Source: Massilia kyonggiensis (lineage in GTDB: Bacteria > Pseudomonadota > Gammaproteobacteria > Burkholderiales > Burkholderiaceae_D). Taken from it: a stretch of 64,000 bases of DNA. The notes under the pieces are model-generated. The model had not been told where the DNA came from, ran no database searches, and was given only the letters and a program-made list of their open reading frames with translations. Positions 46,532 through 55,217 of this stretch are shown one piece after another (the stretch's first letter is position 1; each line of letters starts with the position of its first letter). The stretch is taken from assembly GCF_024756235.1 (NCBI RefSeq), contig NZ_JANUGY010000001.1, positions 620,001 to 684,000 of the forward strand, in the 5' to 3' direction. A program made the position numbers and the translations under genes.

Positions 46532-47083
46532 ATGGTAGCGAGCATCAGCGGCGGCCTGTCGACGTGGGCCGATTCCGTCTTCTCCAAACTCGATACGAAG
46601 AACCAGGGCTATATCGAAAAAAGCGACCTGCAGAGCGCCCTGTCCGGTGCCGACGGCAGCGCCACGCAGTCGGACGATCTCGACGATGCCTTCAGCGCCC
46701 TCGACGGCGATGGCGATGGCAAGGTCACCAAAAGCGAGCTGACGGACGCCATGACGAAGCTGTCCGACCAGCTGAACGCCCAGTTCGATGCGGCGCGGGT
46801 GAACGGCGGCGGCATGCGTCCGGACGGGCCGCCGTCCGGTCCGCCGCCGGGCGGCGCGGGAGATGCGACCGGCAGTACGACGGAACCCGCCGATACCGAC
46901 GGCGACGGCACGGTCAGCGCCCGGGAACAGGCGGCGTACGACACGAAACAGGCCAGTGGGTCGGAGACGCCCCACGAGCGCGATCCGATGCGCGAATTCG
47001 CCCATGCGCTGCAGTTGCTGAAGGCGTATTCGGACGACAGCGACACGGCGTCGACCAGCACCAGCGTCAGCGTCGAAGCCTGA
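46532..47083 (+). CDS. EF-hand calcium-binding protein
   Basis: 183 residues with three EF-hand-type loops: DTKNQGYIEKSD (about 21, degenerate), DGDGDGKVTKSE (about 61) and DTDGDGTVSARE (about 120). A Gly/Pro-rich segment (GPPSGPPPGG) separates the second and third. There is no signal peptide; the N-terminus MVASISGGLSTWADSVFSKL is amphipathic. Such XopAW-like EF-hand proteins are frequent in Massilia and relatives and may buffer or sense calcium. It could link to the Ca-loop-containing secreted protein, but that is speculation. AAGGA is 7 nt upstream of the ATG. Confidence 0.82.
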   Translation: MVASISGGLSTWADSVFSKLDTKNQGYIEKSDLQSALSGADGSATQSDDLDDAFSALDGDGDGKVTKSELTDAMTKLSDQLNAQFDAARVNGGGMRPDGPPSGPPPGGAGDATGSTTEPADTDGDGTVSAREQAAYDTKQASGSETPHERDPMREFAHALQLLKAYSDDSDTASTSTSVSVEA

Positions 47084-47086
47084 GTT

Positions 47087-47704
47087 TCAGGATGTGATCA
47101 GGCCGTGCTCGTCGAGCACGTCATGGAGCAACTCCAGCCGGATCATCGGATTGTCCAGCATGAGCATGCTCTGCTTCTGGTGATTGGGCAGCGGCAGCAG
47201 CTCGCACCAGCGGTTGGCCACCCAGCCGCAATCGTCCAGGCGGAACGGCGGCTGCACGGGCCAGCGGCTCTGCGGCACGTCGTGCAGCGACGCCAGCACG
47301 CGGTCGAGCGCGTCGGCCGCGCCCTTCAGGTCGGACGGGATGCGCACGACGTGGTCGTCTTCCAGCAACTCCGCCTCGGCCATCCACAGGCCGTTCGCGC
47401 GGCGCTCGCTCTCCAGCACGTTGAAACGCGCACCGCCGCGGCACACCACCTGCAACAGGCCCGGCGTGGATGCCGTCGTGTCCTGCACGGACGCCAGCGT
47501 GCCCGCGGGCGCGAATTTTTCCTGTCCCTGCGGCGTGCGCACTTCCTGGCCGTGCGTCAGCAGCACGACGCCGAACGGCTCGTCCTCCGTCAGGCAATGG
47601 CTGATCATGTCGAGGTAGCGTACCTCAAAGATCTGTAGCGGCAGCACGCCATCCGGAAACAGGACCGTACTGAGCGGGAACAGGGGTAACGTGATCGTGG
47701 CCAT
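47087..47704 (-). CDS. LON substrate-binding-domain protein
   Basis: 205 residues, only the N-terminal domain of Lon (PUA-like fold) without ATPase or protease: LPLFPLSTVLFPDGVLPLQI, FEVRYLDMI, FGVVLL and GTLASV are typical. Stand-alone LON-domain proteins are widespread in proteobacteria and of unknown function, perhaps substrate recognition or peptide binding. It ends 3 nt from the convergent EF-hand gene, and the membrane cupredoxin-like gene lies 53 bp upstream on the same strand. Confidence 0.87.
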   Translation of the reverse strand: MATITLPLFPLSTVLFPDGVLPLQIFEVRYLDMISHCLTEDEPFGVVLLTHGQEVRTPQGQEKFAPAGTLASVQDTTASTPGLLQVVCRGGARFNVLESERRANGLWMAEAELLEDDHVVRIPSDLKGAADALDRVLASLHDVPQSRWPVQPPFRLDDCGWVANRWCELLPLPNHQKQSMLMLDNPMIRLELLHDVLDEHGLITS

Positions 47705-47757
47705 GCGCGCATGATGACAGATTCGCCGCGCGTGACGGAGCACGATTGCACGTCCCG

Positions 47758-48201
47758 TCAGTCGCCCGGCCCGACGATCGGCAAGGTGCGCACGGCCTCG
47801 GCCAGCGCGCGCAAACGCCACCCGAGGCGCGTCCAGCCGGGATCGGGATGATTCCCCACGCGCACCGTGACGGCATGGCCCGGCGCCGCGTCGCAGGCGT
47901 ACACGTAGTCGCCCGCCTGCTCGAACGGCAGGCGGAACGCATGGCCCGGCAGCACGAGCACCTGGCCGAACACGTGCGGCGCGCTGTCGCGGTTGTGCAG
48001 CAGCAGGACATCGCGCACGCCCAGGGTCAGGCGCACCTCGGCCGGCACGACGCCCTGCTCCCCGCGCAGGACGGCGGCGCCGCGCGGAAACTCCAGCGTG
48101 CGCTCGCGCGTCGGGTAGCGCACGGGCGCGAGCGCGGCCCACAGCAGGACGGCGACGAGGGCCAGCGCGGCGCCCCAGCGCACGCGCTGCAGCAGGCTCA
48201 T
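47758..48201 (-). CDS. Membrane-anchored cupredoxin-like protein
   Basis: About 147 residues. One N-terminal TM helix (WGAALALVAVLLWAALAPV), then a periplasmic beta domain. Candidate copper ligands are His in NRDSAPHVFG, Cys and His in YVYACDAAPGHAV. This H...C-x(5)-H pattern resembles type 1 copper sites, but no following Met is obvious. It could be a copper-binding or heme-copper-oxidase-related protein, or a cupredoxin fold that lost metal. Two starts are possible (48222 or 48201), neither with a good ribosome-binding site. It was not recognised as a named family. Confidence 0.6.
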   Translation of the reverse strand: MSLLQRVRWGAALALVAVLLWAALAPVRYPTRERTLEFPRGAAVLRGEQGVVPAEVRLTLGVRDVLLLHNRDSAPHVFGQVLVLPGHAFRLPFEQAGDYVYACDAAPGHAVTVRVGNHPDPGWTRLGWRLRALAEAVRTLPIVGPGD

Positions 48202-48379
48202 CGTGGAGAAGTGGAAAGGCATCGGCTTGGCGTAAAACGCTCATTGTAGCCGGACAGTACGCGGCCTGTTGTGCGCCGATTTCGTGGGCACCCGCGTATC
48301 CTGTCATGACGGCACGCTTGCCCTGCCGGCAATGGACCATTGCCACCTTTTCCCTTGTCGAGTACAGCGTACTGCATTC

Positions 48380-50665
48380 ATGCCGCGTCCAGACCCATCG
48401 CCCTTCCCGTTCAACCGATCTTCGCCGCCCAGCCCGGTCCACCTTCCCCTGCTCCTGGCCGCGCTCGCGTTCCTTGCCGCGCTGATCGTGACCTATATGG
48501 TGGCCGGCAACGCGCAGCGGACCGCGGCGGGTAAACTGGCAGGCAATTTCAATTTCCGCGCACGCGACATGGCCGTCAGCATCGACCGGCGCATGGACGT
48601 CTACGAAGAAGTGCTGCTGGCCACGTCCGGCTTCCTGCGCGGCTCGGTCGAGATCGACCGCACCGCGTTCGCCGAGTACTACGGGCTGCTGCGCCTGAAC
48701 GAACACTTCCCCGGCATCGAGGCGCTGGGCATCGCCGTGATCATCCCGCCCGGCCGCACCGACGCGCACGTCGCGGCCATGCGCGCTGAGGGCTTTCGCG
48801 ACTACGCGATCAAGCCGCCCGGACAACGTCCCGTGATCACGTCGATCACCCGCATCGAACCTTTCTCGGGACGCAACCTGCGCGCCTTCGGCTACGACAT
48901 GTTCAGCGAGCCGGTACGGCGCGCTGCGATGGAACAGGCGCGCGATACCGGACATGCGGCCGCCACCGGCAAGGTCGTGCTGGTACAGGAAGGCGGCAAC
49001 GGCGGCCAGCCCGGCTTCCTGATGTACGTGCCGGTGTACGAGGCCGGCCTGACGCACGACTCGCTCCTGGCCCGGCGCGCCGCCATCATCGGCTGGGTGT
49101 ATGCCCCGTTCCGCATGAACGACCTGATGCGCGGCCTGGGCGGCGAGCATGCGGGCGACCTGCAGGTCGAGATCTACGACGGCCTGGCGCCCACCGCGGA
49201 CGCCCTGCTCTACCGGTCGTCCGGCAACGGTCCCGCCGGCCGCAAGCCGCTGCTGAGCTACCAGACGACGGTCGACAGCGCCGGCCGCACATGGACCGTC
49301 GTCGTGCACTCGGCGCCCCGGTTCGAGGCATCGCTCGACCGCCGCACGACCGTCGCGATCGCGCTCACCGGCGTCGGCCTGGGCATGCTGCTGGCACTCG
49401 TCGTATGGCTGCTGGCCACGGAGCGCCGCCGCGCGCTGCAGCTGGCGCAGGGGATGACGGTGGAACTGCGCGCGTCGCGCGACCGCATCGACGCCGAACG
49501 CGAACGCGTGCGCCAGATCCTGCTGACGGCGTACGACGCCTTCATCGCGATCGCCCCGGACGGCCGCATCACGGACTGGAACCTGCAGGCCTGCAAGCTG
49601 TTCGGCTGGAGCGAGAACGAGGCGGTCGGGCACGACGTCCTCGACCTGTTGATCCCCGCGCCCGAGCGCGAGGAATGGCGGGACTGCCTGGCGCATTTCA
49701 CGCAGAGCGGCGCCTGCGCGATGCTGACGGGCCCCACGGAAACGACCGCGCTGACGCGCGACGGCCCCGCGATCCCGGTGGAGGTCGCGATCACGCCGCT
49801 GGCGACGAAGCAGGGCTACGGCATCACGGCATTCGTGCGCGACATCCGCCCGCGCAAGGAGGCGGCGGAACGCGAACAGCAGCGCCAGCAACGGCTGGAG
49901 GAAGCGCGCGCCGCGCTGCTGCGCTCGCAGAAGCTGGAGGCCGTGGGCAAGCTGACGGGCGGCGTGGCGCACGACTTCAACAACATCCTGCACATCATCA
50001 GCGCCAACGTCCAGCTGATGCTGCGCAGCGACGACAACGGCCGCAAGCGCCTGCTGAACATCCTCGACGCCGTCGAGCGGGGCAAGAAGCTGGCCGCCCA
50101 GCTGCTCGCCTTCGCGCGCCGCCAGCCGCTGCACCCGAGCGTCGTCAACCTGGCGCAGCTCATCGAACGCATGGACACGCTGCTGCACCGCGCCGTCGGC
50201 GACAGCGTCGCGATCCGCATGAACATCCCGTCCGACCTGTGGAACGTCCTCGTCGATCCGAACCAGCTGGAGAACGTGCTGCTGAACCTCGTGATCAACG
50301 CGCGCGACGCGATGGAGGGCGGCGGCAACGTCACCATCACCCTGGCCAACATGACGATCGATCCGGCCGACCAGCTGGCCTATCCCGGCATCCGTCCCGG
50401 CGAGTTCGTCACGATCGCCGTCAGCGACACGGGCAGCGGCATGCCGCCCGACGTGATGGAGCGCGCCTTCGAACCGTTTTTCACGACCAAGCCCGAGGGC
50501 AAGGGCACGGGCCTGGGCCTCTCGATGGCGCACGGTTTCGTCAAGCAGAGCGGCGGCCATATCCGCCTGGCGAGCAGGGAGGGAGAAGGCACGACCGTCA
50601 CGATCTACCTGCCGCGCGCCCTGCAGGACACGCCCGATCCCGCCTTCATGCCCGTACCGCACTGA
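48380..50665 (+). CDS. CHASE-PAS sensor histidine kinase
   Basis: About 761 residues. TM1 at about 20-40, periplasmic CHASE domain (about 75-250, PGIEALGIAVIIPP, EPVRRAAMEQARDTGHAAAT), TM2 at about 325-347 and a PAS domain (about 375-490, IAPDGRITDWNLQACKLFGW). The kinase core has GGVAHDFNNIL (His531) and HATPase motifs NLVINARDAMEGGG and GKGTGLGLSMAHGF. No receiver domain. It senses a small extracellular ligand and must phosphorylate a regulator encoded elsewhere. It lies 23 bp upstream of the P450 gene and may be co-transcribed. An earlier in-frame ATG at 48332 was not chosen. Confidence 0.88.
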   Translation: MPRPDPSPFPFNRSSPPSPVHLPLLLAALAFLAALIVTYMVAGNAQRTAAGKLAGNFNFRARDMAVSIDRRMDVYEEVLLATSGFLRGSVEIDRTAFAEYYGLLRLNEHFPGIEALGIAVIIPPGRTDAHVAAMRAEGFRDYAIKPPGQRPVITSITRIEPFSGRNLRAFGYDMFSEPVRRAAMEQARDTGHAAATGKVVLVQEGGNGGQPGFLMYVPVYEAGLTHDSLLARRAAIIGWVYAPFRMNDLMRGLGGEHAGDLQVEIYDGLAPTADALLYRSSGNGPAGRKPLLSYQTTVDSAGRTWTVVVHSAPRFEASLDRRTTVAIALTGVGLGMLLALVVWLLATERRRALQLAQGMTVELRASRDRIDAERERVRQILLTAYDAFIAIAPDGRITDWNLQACKLFGWSENEAVGHDVLDLLIPAPEREEWRDCLAHFTQSGACAMLTGPTETTALTRDGPAIPVEVAITPLATKQGYGITAFVRDIRPRKEAAEREQQRQQRLEEARAALLRSQKLEAVGKLTGGVAHDFNNILHIISANVQLMLRSDDNGRKRLLNILDAVERGKKLAAQLLAFARRQPLHPSVVNLAQLIERMDTLLHRAVGDSVAIRMNIPSDLWNVLVDPNQLENVLLNLVINARDAMEGGGNVTITLANMTIDPADQLAYPGIRPGEFVTIAVSDTGSGMPPDVMERAFEPFFTTKPEGKGTGLGLSMAHGFVKQSGGHIRLASREGEGTTVTIYLPRALQDTPDPAFMPVPH

Positions 50666-50688
50666 GTATCACCACCGCAGGAGCTTGT

Positions 50689-51981
50689 TTGAGTACGACC
50701 GACCACCACCACGCCGACGCCCTCGACGCCGCACCGCGCGCGCCGGGTTTCGACCAGTCCATCGCCTTCCTCGCCGAAGGCTACGAATTCATGCCGCGCC
50801 GCTACGCGGCCCTGGGCAGCGACATGTTCGCCACGCGGCTGATGCTGCGCCGCGCCCTGTGCGTGCGGGGCGAAGACGCGGGCCGCATGTTCTATCAACC
50901 CGGCCGCTTCACGCGCCGCCACGCGCTGCCGGCGACGACGATGGCGCTGCTGCAGGACTTCGGCAGCGTGATGGCGCTGGACGGCGAAGCGCACAAGAAG
51001 CGCAAGGCCATGCTGATGTCGCTGTTCGGCCCCCTGGAGCGGCAGCGCCTCGTCGGCCTGGCCGCGGCCGAATGGCGCACGCGCTTCGCGCAGTGGGCGG
51101 GCGAGCAGCACGTCGTCGTGCACGACGCCGCGCAGGAAGTGCTGTGCCGCGCCGTGTGCCACTGGGCCGGGATCCCGGTCAGCGCGGAGGACGCGCGGGA
51201 GCGCACGCGCGAATTCGCGCGGATGATCGCCGGCGCCGGCTCGGCCGGCCCGCGCAACTGGCGCGGCCACCTCGCACGCGCCCGCACCGAGCAATGGGCC
51301 CGCGTCCTCGTCGACGCCGTGCGCGCCGGCCAGGTCCAGCCCCCGTTCGACAGTCCGCTGAACGTGATCGCGCGCCACCGCGACGCCGACGGGGAACTCA
51401 TGCACCGCAAGCACGCGGGCGTGGAACTCATCAACCTGCTGCGCCCGACGGTGGCGGTGGCGCGCTACATCGCCTTTGCCCTGCTGGCGCTGCACGAGCA
51501 CCCGCAGGCGCGCGCACGCATCGCGGCGGGCGACGACGCGTACACGACGTGGTTCATGCAGGAAGTGCGGCGCTACTACCCGTTCATCCCGGCGATGGGC
51601 GGCCGCGCCCTGCACGCCTTCGACTGGCACGGGATGCATGTGAAGAAAGGGACGTGGGTGCTGTTCGACCTGTACGGCACGAACCACCACCCCGCGATCT
51701 GGGGCGACCCCGAGGTATTCCGGCCGGAGCGCTTCGACCGCCGGCAGAGCAGCGGTTTCGATTTCGTGCCGCACGGCGGCGGCGACCACTACTCGGGCCA
51801 CCGCTGCCCGGGCGAATCCGTCACGGGCGACCTGGTGAAGTCGGCCCTGCAGCTGTTCGCCGGCGAGATCGCCTACGACGTGCCGCCGCAGGACCTGACG
51901 GTCGGCATGCGCCGGATTCCGACATTGCCGGCGAGCGGGTTCGTGATCAAGAACGTGCGCGCCGCCGGCCAATCGAGTTAG
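50689..51981 (+). CDS. Cytochrome P450, fatty-acid peroxygenase type (CYP152-like)
   Basis: 430 residues. The heme ligand Cys373 sits in PHGGGDHYSGHRCPGE. The I-helix carries Arg252-Pro253 (NLLRPTVAVA) instead of the usual acid-Thr pair. This Arg-Pro pair is the hallmark of CYP152 peroxygenases, which use H2O2 to hydroxylate or decarboxylate fatty acids without a reductase. At the position that is His in OleT and Gln in BS-beta, this protein seems to have Met or a neighbouring hydrophobic residue (FGSVMALDGEAH). That suggests hydroxylation rather than alkene formation (inference). The start is TTG with AGGAG 5 nt upstream; no ATG is available nearby. Its stop overlaps the convergent gene's stop. 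Confidence 0.87.
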   Translation: MSTTDHHHADALDAAPRAPGFDQSIAFLAEGYEFMPRRYAALGSDMFATRLMLRRALCVRGEDAGRMFYQPGRFTRRHALPATTMALLQDFGSVMALDGEAHKKRKAMLMSLFGPLERQRLVGLAAAEWRTRFAQWAGEQHVVVHDAAQEVLCRAVCHWAGIPVSAEDARERTREFARMIAGAGSAGPRNWRGHLARARTEQWARVLVDAVRAGQVQPPFDSPLNVIARHRDADGELMHRKHAGVELINLLRPTVAVARYIAFALLALHEHPQARARIAAGDDAYTTWFMQEVRRYYPFIPAMGGRALHAFDWHGMHVKKGTWVLFDLYGTNHHPAIWGDPEVFRPERFDRRQSSGFDFVPHGGGDHYSGHRCPGESVTGDLVKSALQLFAGEIAYDVPPQDLTVGMRRIPTLPASGFVIKNVRAAGQSS

Positions 51982-52433
51982 CGGACGAGGCGCCCATTCA
52001 GCACGCGCACGTGCTCGCCATTATGGAAGCGCGGCGCGCCTTTCTCCGTGAAGGTGCGGTAACCGCCGGCCGCCATCTTCACGCGCACGTCCGTATAGGT
52101 TTCCGCCTTCATGTTGCGCTCGATGCGGTTGCCGGCATAGGCACCGCCCACCGCGCCCGCCACCGTGGCGAGGGTGCGGCCGTTGCCGCTGCCCACCTGA
52201 TTGCCCAGCAGGCCGCCGACGACGGCACCGCCCACGCCGCCGACGCCGCTGGCGCGCTCGGGTTCACGCTTGTACGTATGGTTCGAGACGACCGTGCCGC
52301 AGTTGCGGCATTGCGCTTCGGCGCGCGGATGGTGGTCGGGTGCGGCCTGGGCCGCGAACGGCGCGGCACTGGCGGCGAGGACGGCCGCGACGAGAGCGGC
52401 GCGGGCGGTGTGACGGATCGAAAATGCTTGCAT
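51978..52433 (-). CDS. Glycine-zipper 2TM-domain envelope protein
   Basis: 151 residues with a signal peptide (VAAVLAASAAPFAAQA). A CRNCG motif follows. The glycine zipper GVGGVGGAVVGGLLGNQVGS continues into GAVGGAYAGNRIER, as in SlyB/PcpA-like outer-membrane proteins. No lipobox cysteine at the cleavage site, so it is not an obvious lipoprotein. The C-terminal part (KMAAGGYRTFTEKGAPRFHN) matches the usual tail of this family. The start at 52433 gives the signal peptide; an upstream TTG/ATG frame is less likely. Confidence 0.82.
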   Translation of the reverse strand: MQAFSIRHTARAALVAAVLAASAAPFAAQAAPDHHPRAEAQCRNCGTVVSNHTYKREPERASGVGGVGGAVVGGLLGNQVGSGNGRTLATVAGAVGGAYAGNRIERNMKAETYTDVRVKMAAGGYRTFTEKGAPRFHNGEHVRVLNGRLVR

Positions 52434-52704
52434 GTTATTCCCCTTACATATCGTTGTAACAAACATGTGTACAGAGTAACGTTCAAGCCCCGATGTGGAA
52501 AGATTTAAACAGTATCAATTGCAAGTGAGTGTAACCGCCCATTTTTGGTGCAATATGGAATGATGCTTGCCATAAATACGGTATTCTGTCTTTTTGATGC
52601 AACTTTTCGATGCCACATTGCGAAAGTTTCTCTATAGTACTGACATGTGATTATTTGAAACAATTTACAGAAGACGGGTCGTCACCGCCGGCCTTTGTCA
52701 TCCC

Positions 52705-54726
52705 ATGTCCACGTCCATGTCGTCACGTACCCTGCCCGTCATCATCTGCACCGCCGTGCTGGCCTGTCCCGCCGTGGCATTCGCCCGTGCGGACGGCGAG
52801 ACCGGCGACATCCGCTCGCTGAGCACGATCCCGCTCGAGGAACTGATGCAGATGCGGGTCGTGACGGCCGCGTCGAAATTCGCCCAGCCGATCAGCGACG
52901 CACCGTCGTCCGTGGTCGTGCTCACGGCGTCCGACATCCGCGACTTCGGCTGGCGCACGCTGGCCGACGCGCTGGCCACGCTGCCCGGCCTGTACGTGAC
53001 GGACGACCGCAACTACACCTACCTGGGCGCGCGCGGCTTCCTGCGTCCGGGCGACTATAACAGCCGCTTCCTGCTGCTGGTCGACGGCATGCGCATCAAC
53101 GACGCCGTGTACGACCAGGCCCTCATCGGCACCGAGGGCCTGATCGACATGGACATGGTCAAGCGCATCGAATTCGTGCCCGGCCCCGGCTCGGCCGTGT
53201 ATGGCTCGAACGCGCTGTTCGGCGTGATCAACGTCGTCACGCGCGACGGCAGCGGCCTGTCCGGCGTCCAGGGCGCCGTCACCGTGGCAAGCCAGGGCGA
53301 ACGCAAGGCGCGCACCAGCTACGGCTGGCACGGCCAGAACGGCGCCGACCTGCTGCTGTCCGCCAGCGCCTTCAACCGCACGGGCCGCGACCTGTACTAT
53401 CCCGAGTTCGACACGCCCGAGACCAACGGCGGCATCGCCCGCCACCTCGACTGGGACCGCGCCCAGAATTTCCTCATCAAGGGCAGTTACGGCGGCGTGA
53501 CGCTGTCGGCCAGCCACGTGGCCCGCACCAAGGGGATCCCGACCGCATCCTTCGGCGCCGTCTTCAACGCGCCGGACAGCACGCGCGACACGCAGACGAG
53601 CATCGGCCTGGCGTGGAACCGCCAGCTCGCACCGGCGCTGGCGCTCGCGGTCCAGCTGCAGTCGGGCCAGGCCGATTACCGCGGGCCGGGCTGGTATCCG
53701 GACGCCGAGGGCATGCCCCGCCTGAACATCGACGGCGCCCATGCGCGCTGGTACGACGCCAGCGCGCACGCGACGCTCACGAACCTGCCGGGCCAGAAGA
53801 TCGTGATCGGCGCCGAGCTGGGACGCGATGCGCACCGCGACCAGTACAACTACAACGACCAGCCCTACGAATTGCTGCTGCACGACCACCGCGATGCGAC
53901 GCGCCGCGCCGTGTTCGTGGAAGACGAGATCCGCCTGCCGGCCGGCTTCCTCGTCAATGCCGGCGTGCGCTACGACGACCGCAACGACCCGGACATGCAT
54001 CGCTTCAGCCCGCGCGTGGCCGTCGTGTACAAGGCGACGCCGGCCGACACGATCAAGCTGATCGCGGGCAGCGCCTTCCGCGCGGCCAACGCCTACGAGA
54101 TGTATTACGCACTGCCGGAGATGGCCGGCGGCCTGCTCCCCAACCCGGACCTGCGTCCGGAAAAGATCGCGACGCGCGAGCTGGTGCTGGAGCACGTGCT
54201 CGCGGGCGGCGGCCACGCCACGCTGTCCCTGTTCCGCTATGCGGTGGACGACCTGATCAGCCAGCAGGTCGACCCGGCGACGGGCATGCTCGTCTTCCGC
54301 AACATCGACCATGCCGAGGCCCGCGGCCTGGAAGCCGCGCTCGACCGCGACTTCGGCGCCGTGCGCCTGCGCGCCAGCTATTCCTGGCAGCTGGCACGCG
54401 GCAACGGCGGCGCGCCCCTGATCGATTCGCCGCGCCACCTGGCCAAGGCCAACCTCACGGCGCCGCTGGGCTGGCGCGGCGGCCGCGTCGGCGCGGAGGT
54501 GCTGTGCAGCGGCCAGCGCCTGGCCGACCAGGGCGCGGCCGGCGGCTACTGCGTCGCCAACGTCACGCTCTCCGCGCTGCGGCTGCTGCCGCGCACCGAG
54601 CTGTCGCTCTCCGCCTACAACGCCACCGGCAAGCGCTATGCCGACGTGGCCGGCCCCGCCTTCGTGCAGACCGCGCTCGCGCGCGAAGGCCGCACGCTGG
54701 CCGCGAAACTGGACTGGCGGTTCTGA
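52705..54726 (+). CDS. TonB-dependent outer-membrane receptor
   Basis: 673 residues with signal peptide (CPAVAFA). The region SLSTIPLEELMQMRVVTAAS resembles the TonB-box segment of vitamin B12/colicin I-type receptors. The plug contains APSSVVVLTASDIRDFGWRT and VEFVPGPGSAVYG-type motifs (here RIEFVPGPGSAVYGSNALFG). A 22-strand barrel ends with the aromatic LAAKLDWRF. The ligand is not deducible. In this operon with YfiR and a GGDEF-EAL protein it may report ligand passage to c-di-GMP signalling. The 271 bp upstream are AT-rich and hold the promoter. Confidence 0.9.
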   Translation: MSTSMSSRTLPVIICTAVLACPAVAFARADGETGDIRSLSTIPLEELMQMRVVTAASKFAQPISDAPSSVVVLTASDIRDFGWRTLADALATLPGLYVTDDRNYTYLGARGFLRPGDYNSRFLLLVDGMRINDAVYDQALIGTEGLIDMDMVKRIEFVPGPGSAVYGSNALFGVINVVTRDGSGLSGVQGAVTVASQGERKARTSYGWHGQNGADLLLSASAFNRTGRDLYYPEFDTPETNGGIARHLDWDRAQNFLIKGSYGGVTLSASHVARTKGIPTASFGAVFNAPDSTRDTQTSIGLAWNRQLAPALALAVQLQSGQADYRGPGWYPDAEGMPRLNIDGAHARWYDASAHATLTNLPGQKIVIGAELGRDAHRDQYNYNDQPYELLLHDHRDATRRAVFVEDEIRLPAGFLVNAGVRYDDRNDPDMHRFSPRVAVVYKATPADTIKLIAGSAFRAANAYEMYYALPEMAGGLLPNPDLRPEKIATRELVLEHVLAGGGHATLSLFRYAVDDLISQQVDPATGMLVFRNIDHAEARGLEAALDRDFGAVRLRASYSWQLARGNGGAPLIDSPRHLAKANLTAPLGWRGGRVGAEVLCSGQRLADQGAAGGYCVANVTLSALRLLPRTELSLSAYNATGKRYADVAGPAFVQTALAREGRTLAAKLDWRF

Positions 54727-54728
54727 CG

Positions 54729-55217
54729 ATGGTCCGCGCCCTCACTTTCCTGGCGATTGCAGCCGGCCTGGGCCTGGCGGCCGGCATGTGCCGCGCCCAG
54801 GTCGAGGGCAAGGACCTGAAGGCGGCGTACATCTTCAACTTCGCGATGTTCACGACCTGGCCGGATGCCGCCGCCAAGGGGCCGCTGTTCGTGTGCGCGA
54901 ATCCGGACAACCCGCTCTGGCCCGGGCTGAGCGCCCTGAACGGCAAGCCGGTCAACGGCCGCCCCTGGACCGTGACGGACCTCGCGCATCCGAAAGCCGC
55001 GCGCTGCGACATCGCCGTGCTGGCGCGCTCGATGGAGCGGCCGGCGGCGCTGGCGGCGGGCGTGCTCGTCGTGCGCGACGGCGCGGGCAGCAAGGCCGCC
55101 ATCACGCTCGTCGAGGACGATGAACACATCCGCTTCGACATCGACACGCAGGAAGCGGCGAAGAGCGGCCTGCGCTTTTCTTCCCACCTGCTGCGCCTGG
55201 CGAGGAACGTGTTATGA
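54729..55217 (+). CDS. YfiR-family periplasmic protein (DUF4154)
   Basis: 162 residues with a signal peptide ([14 protein letters not shown]). The YfiR core is clear: [38 protein letters not shown] and the end [20 protein letters not shown]. YfiR in Pseudomonas represses the diguanylate cyclase YfiN in the periplasm and is relieved by stress. It begins 2 nt after the receptor stop and overlaps the next gene by 4 bp (ATGA), so it should control that GGDEF-EAL protein. Confidence 0.9.
   Translation: MVRALTFLAIAAGLGLAAGMCRAQVEGKDLKAAYIFNFAMFTTWPDAAAKGPLFVCANPDNPLWPGLSALNGKPVNGRPWTVTDLAHPKAARCDIAVLARSMERPAALAAGVLVVRDGAGSKAAITLVEDDEHIRFDIDTQEAAKSGLRFSSHLLRLARNVL

Noticed and set aside
52645..52665. 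TGTGATTATTTGAAACA upstream of the TonB receptor as a CRP operator
   Set aside because: Only one half site matches; the second half is GAAAC rather than TCACA.
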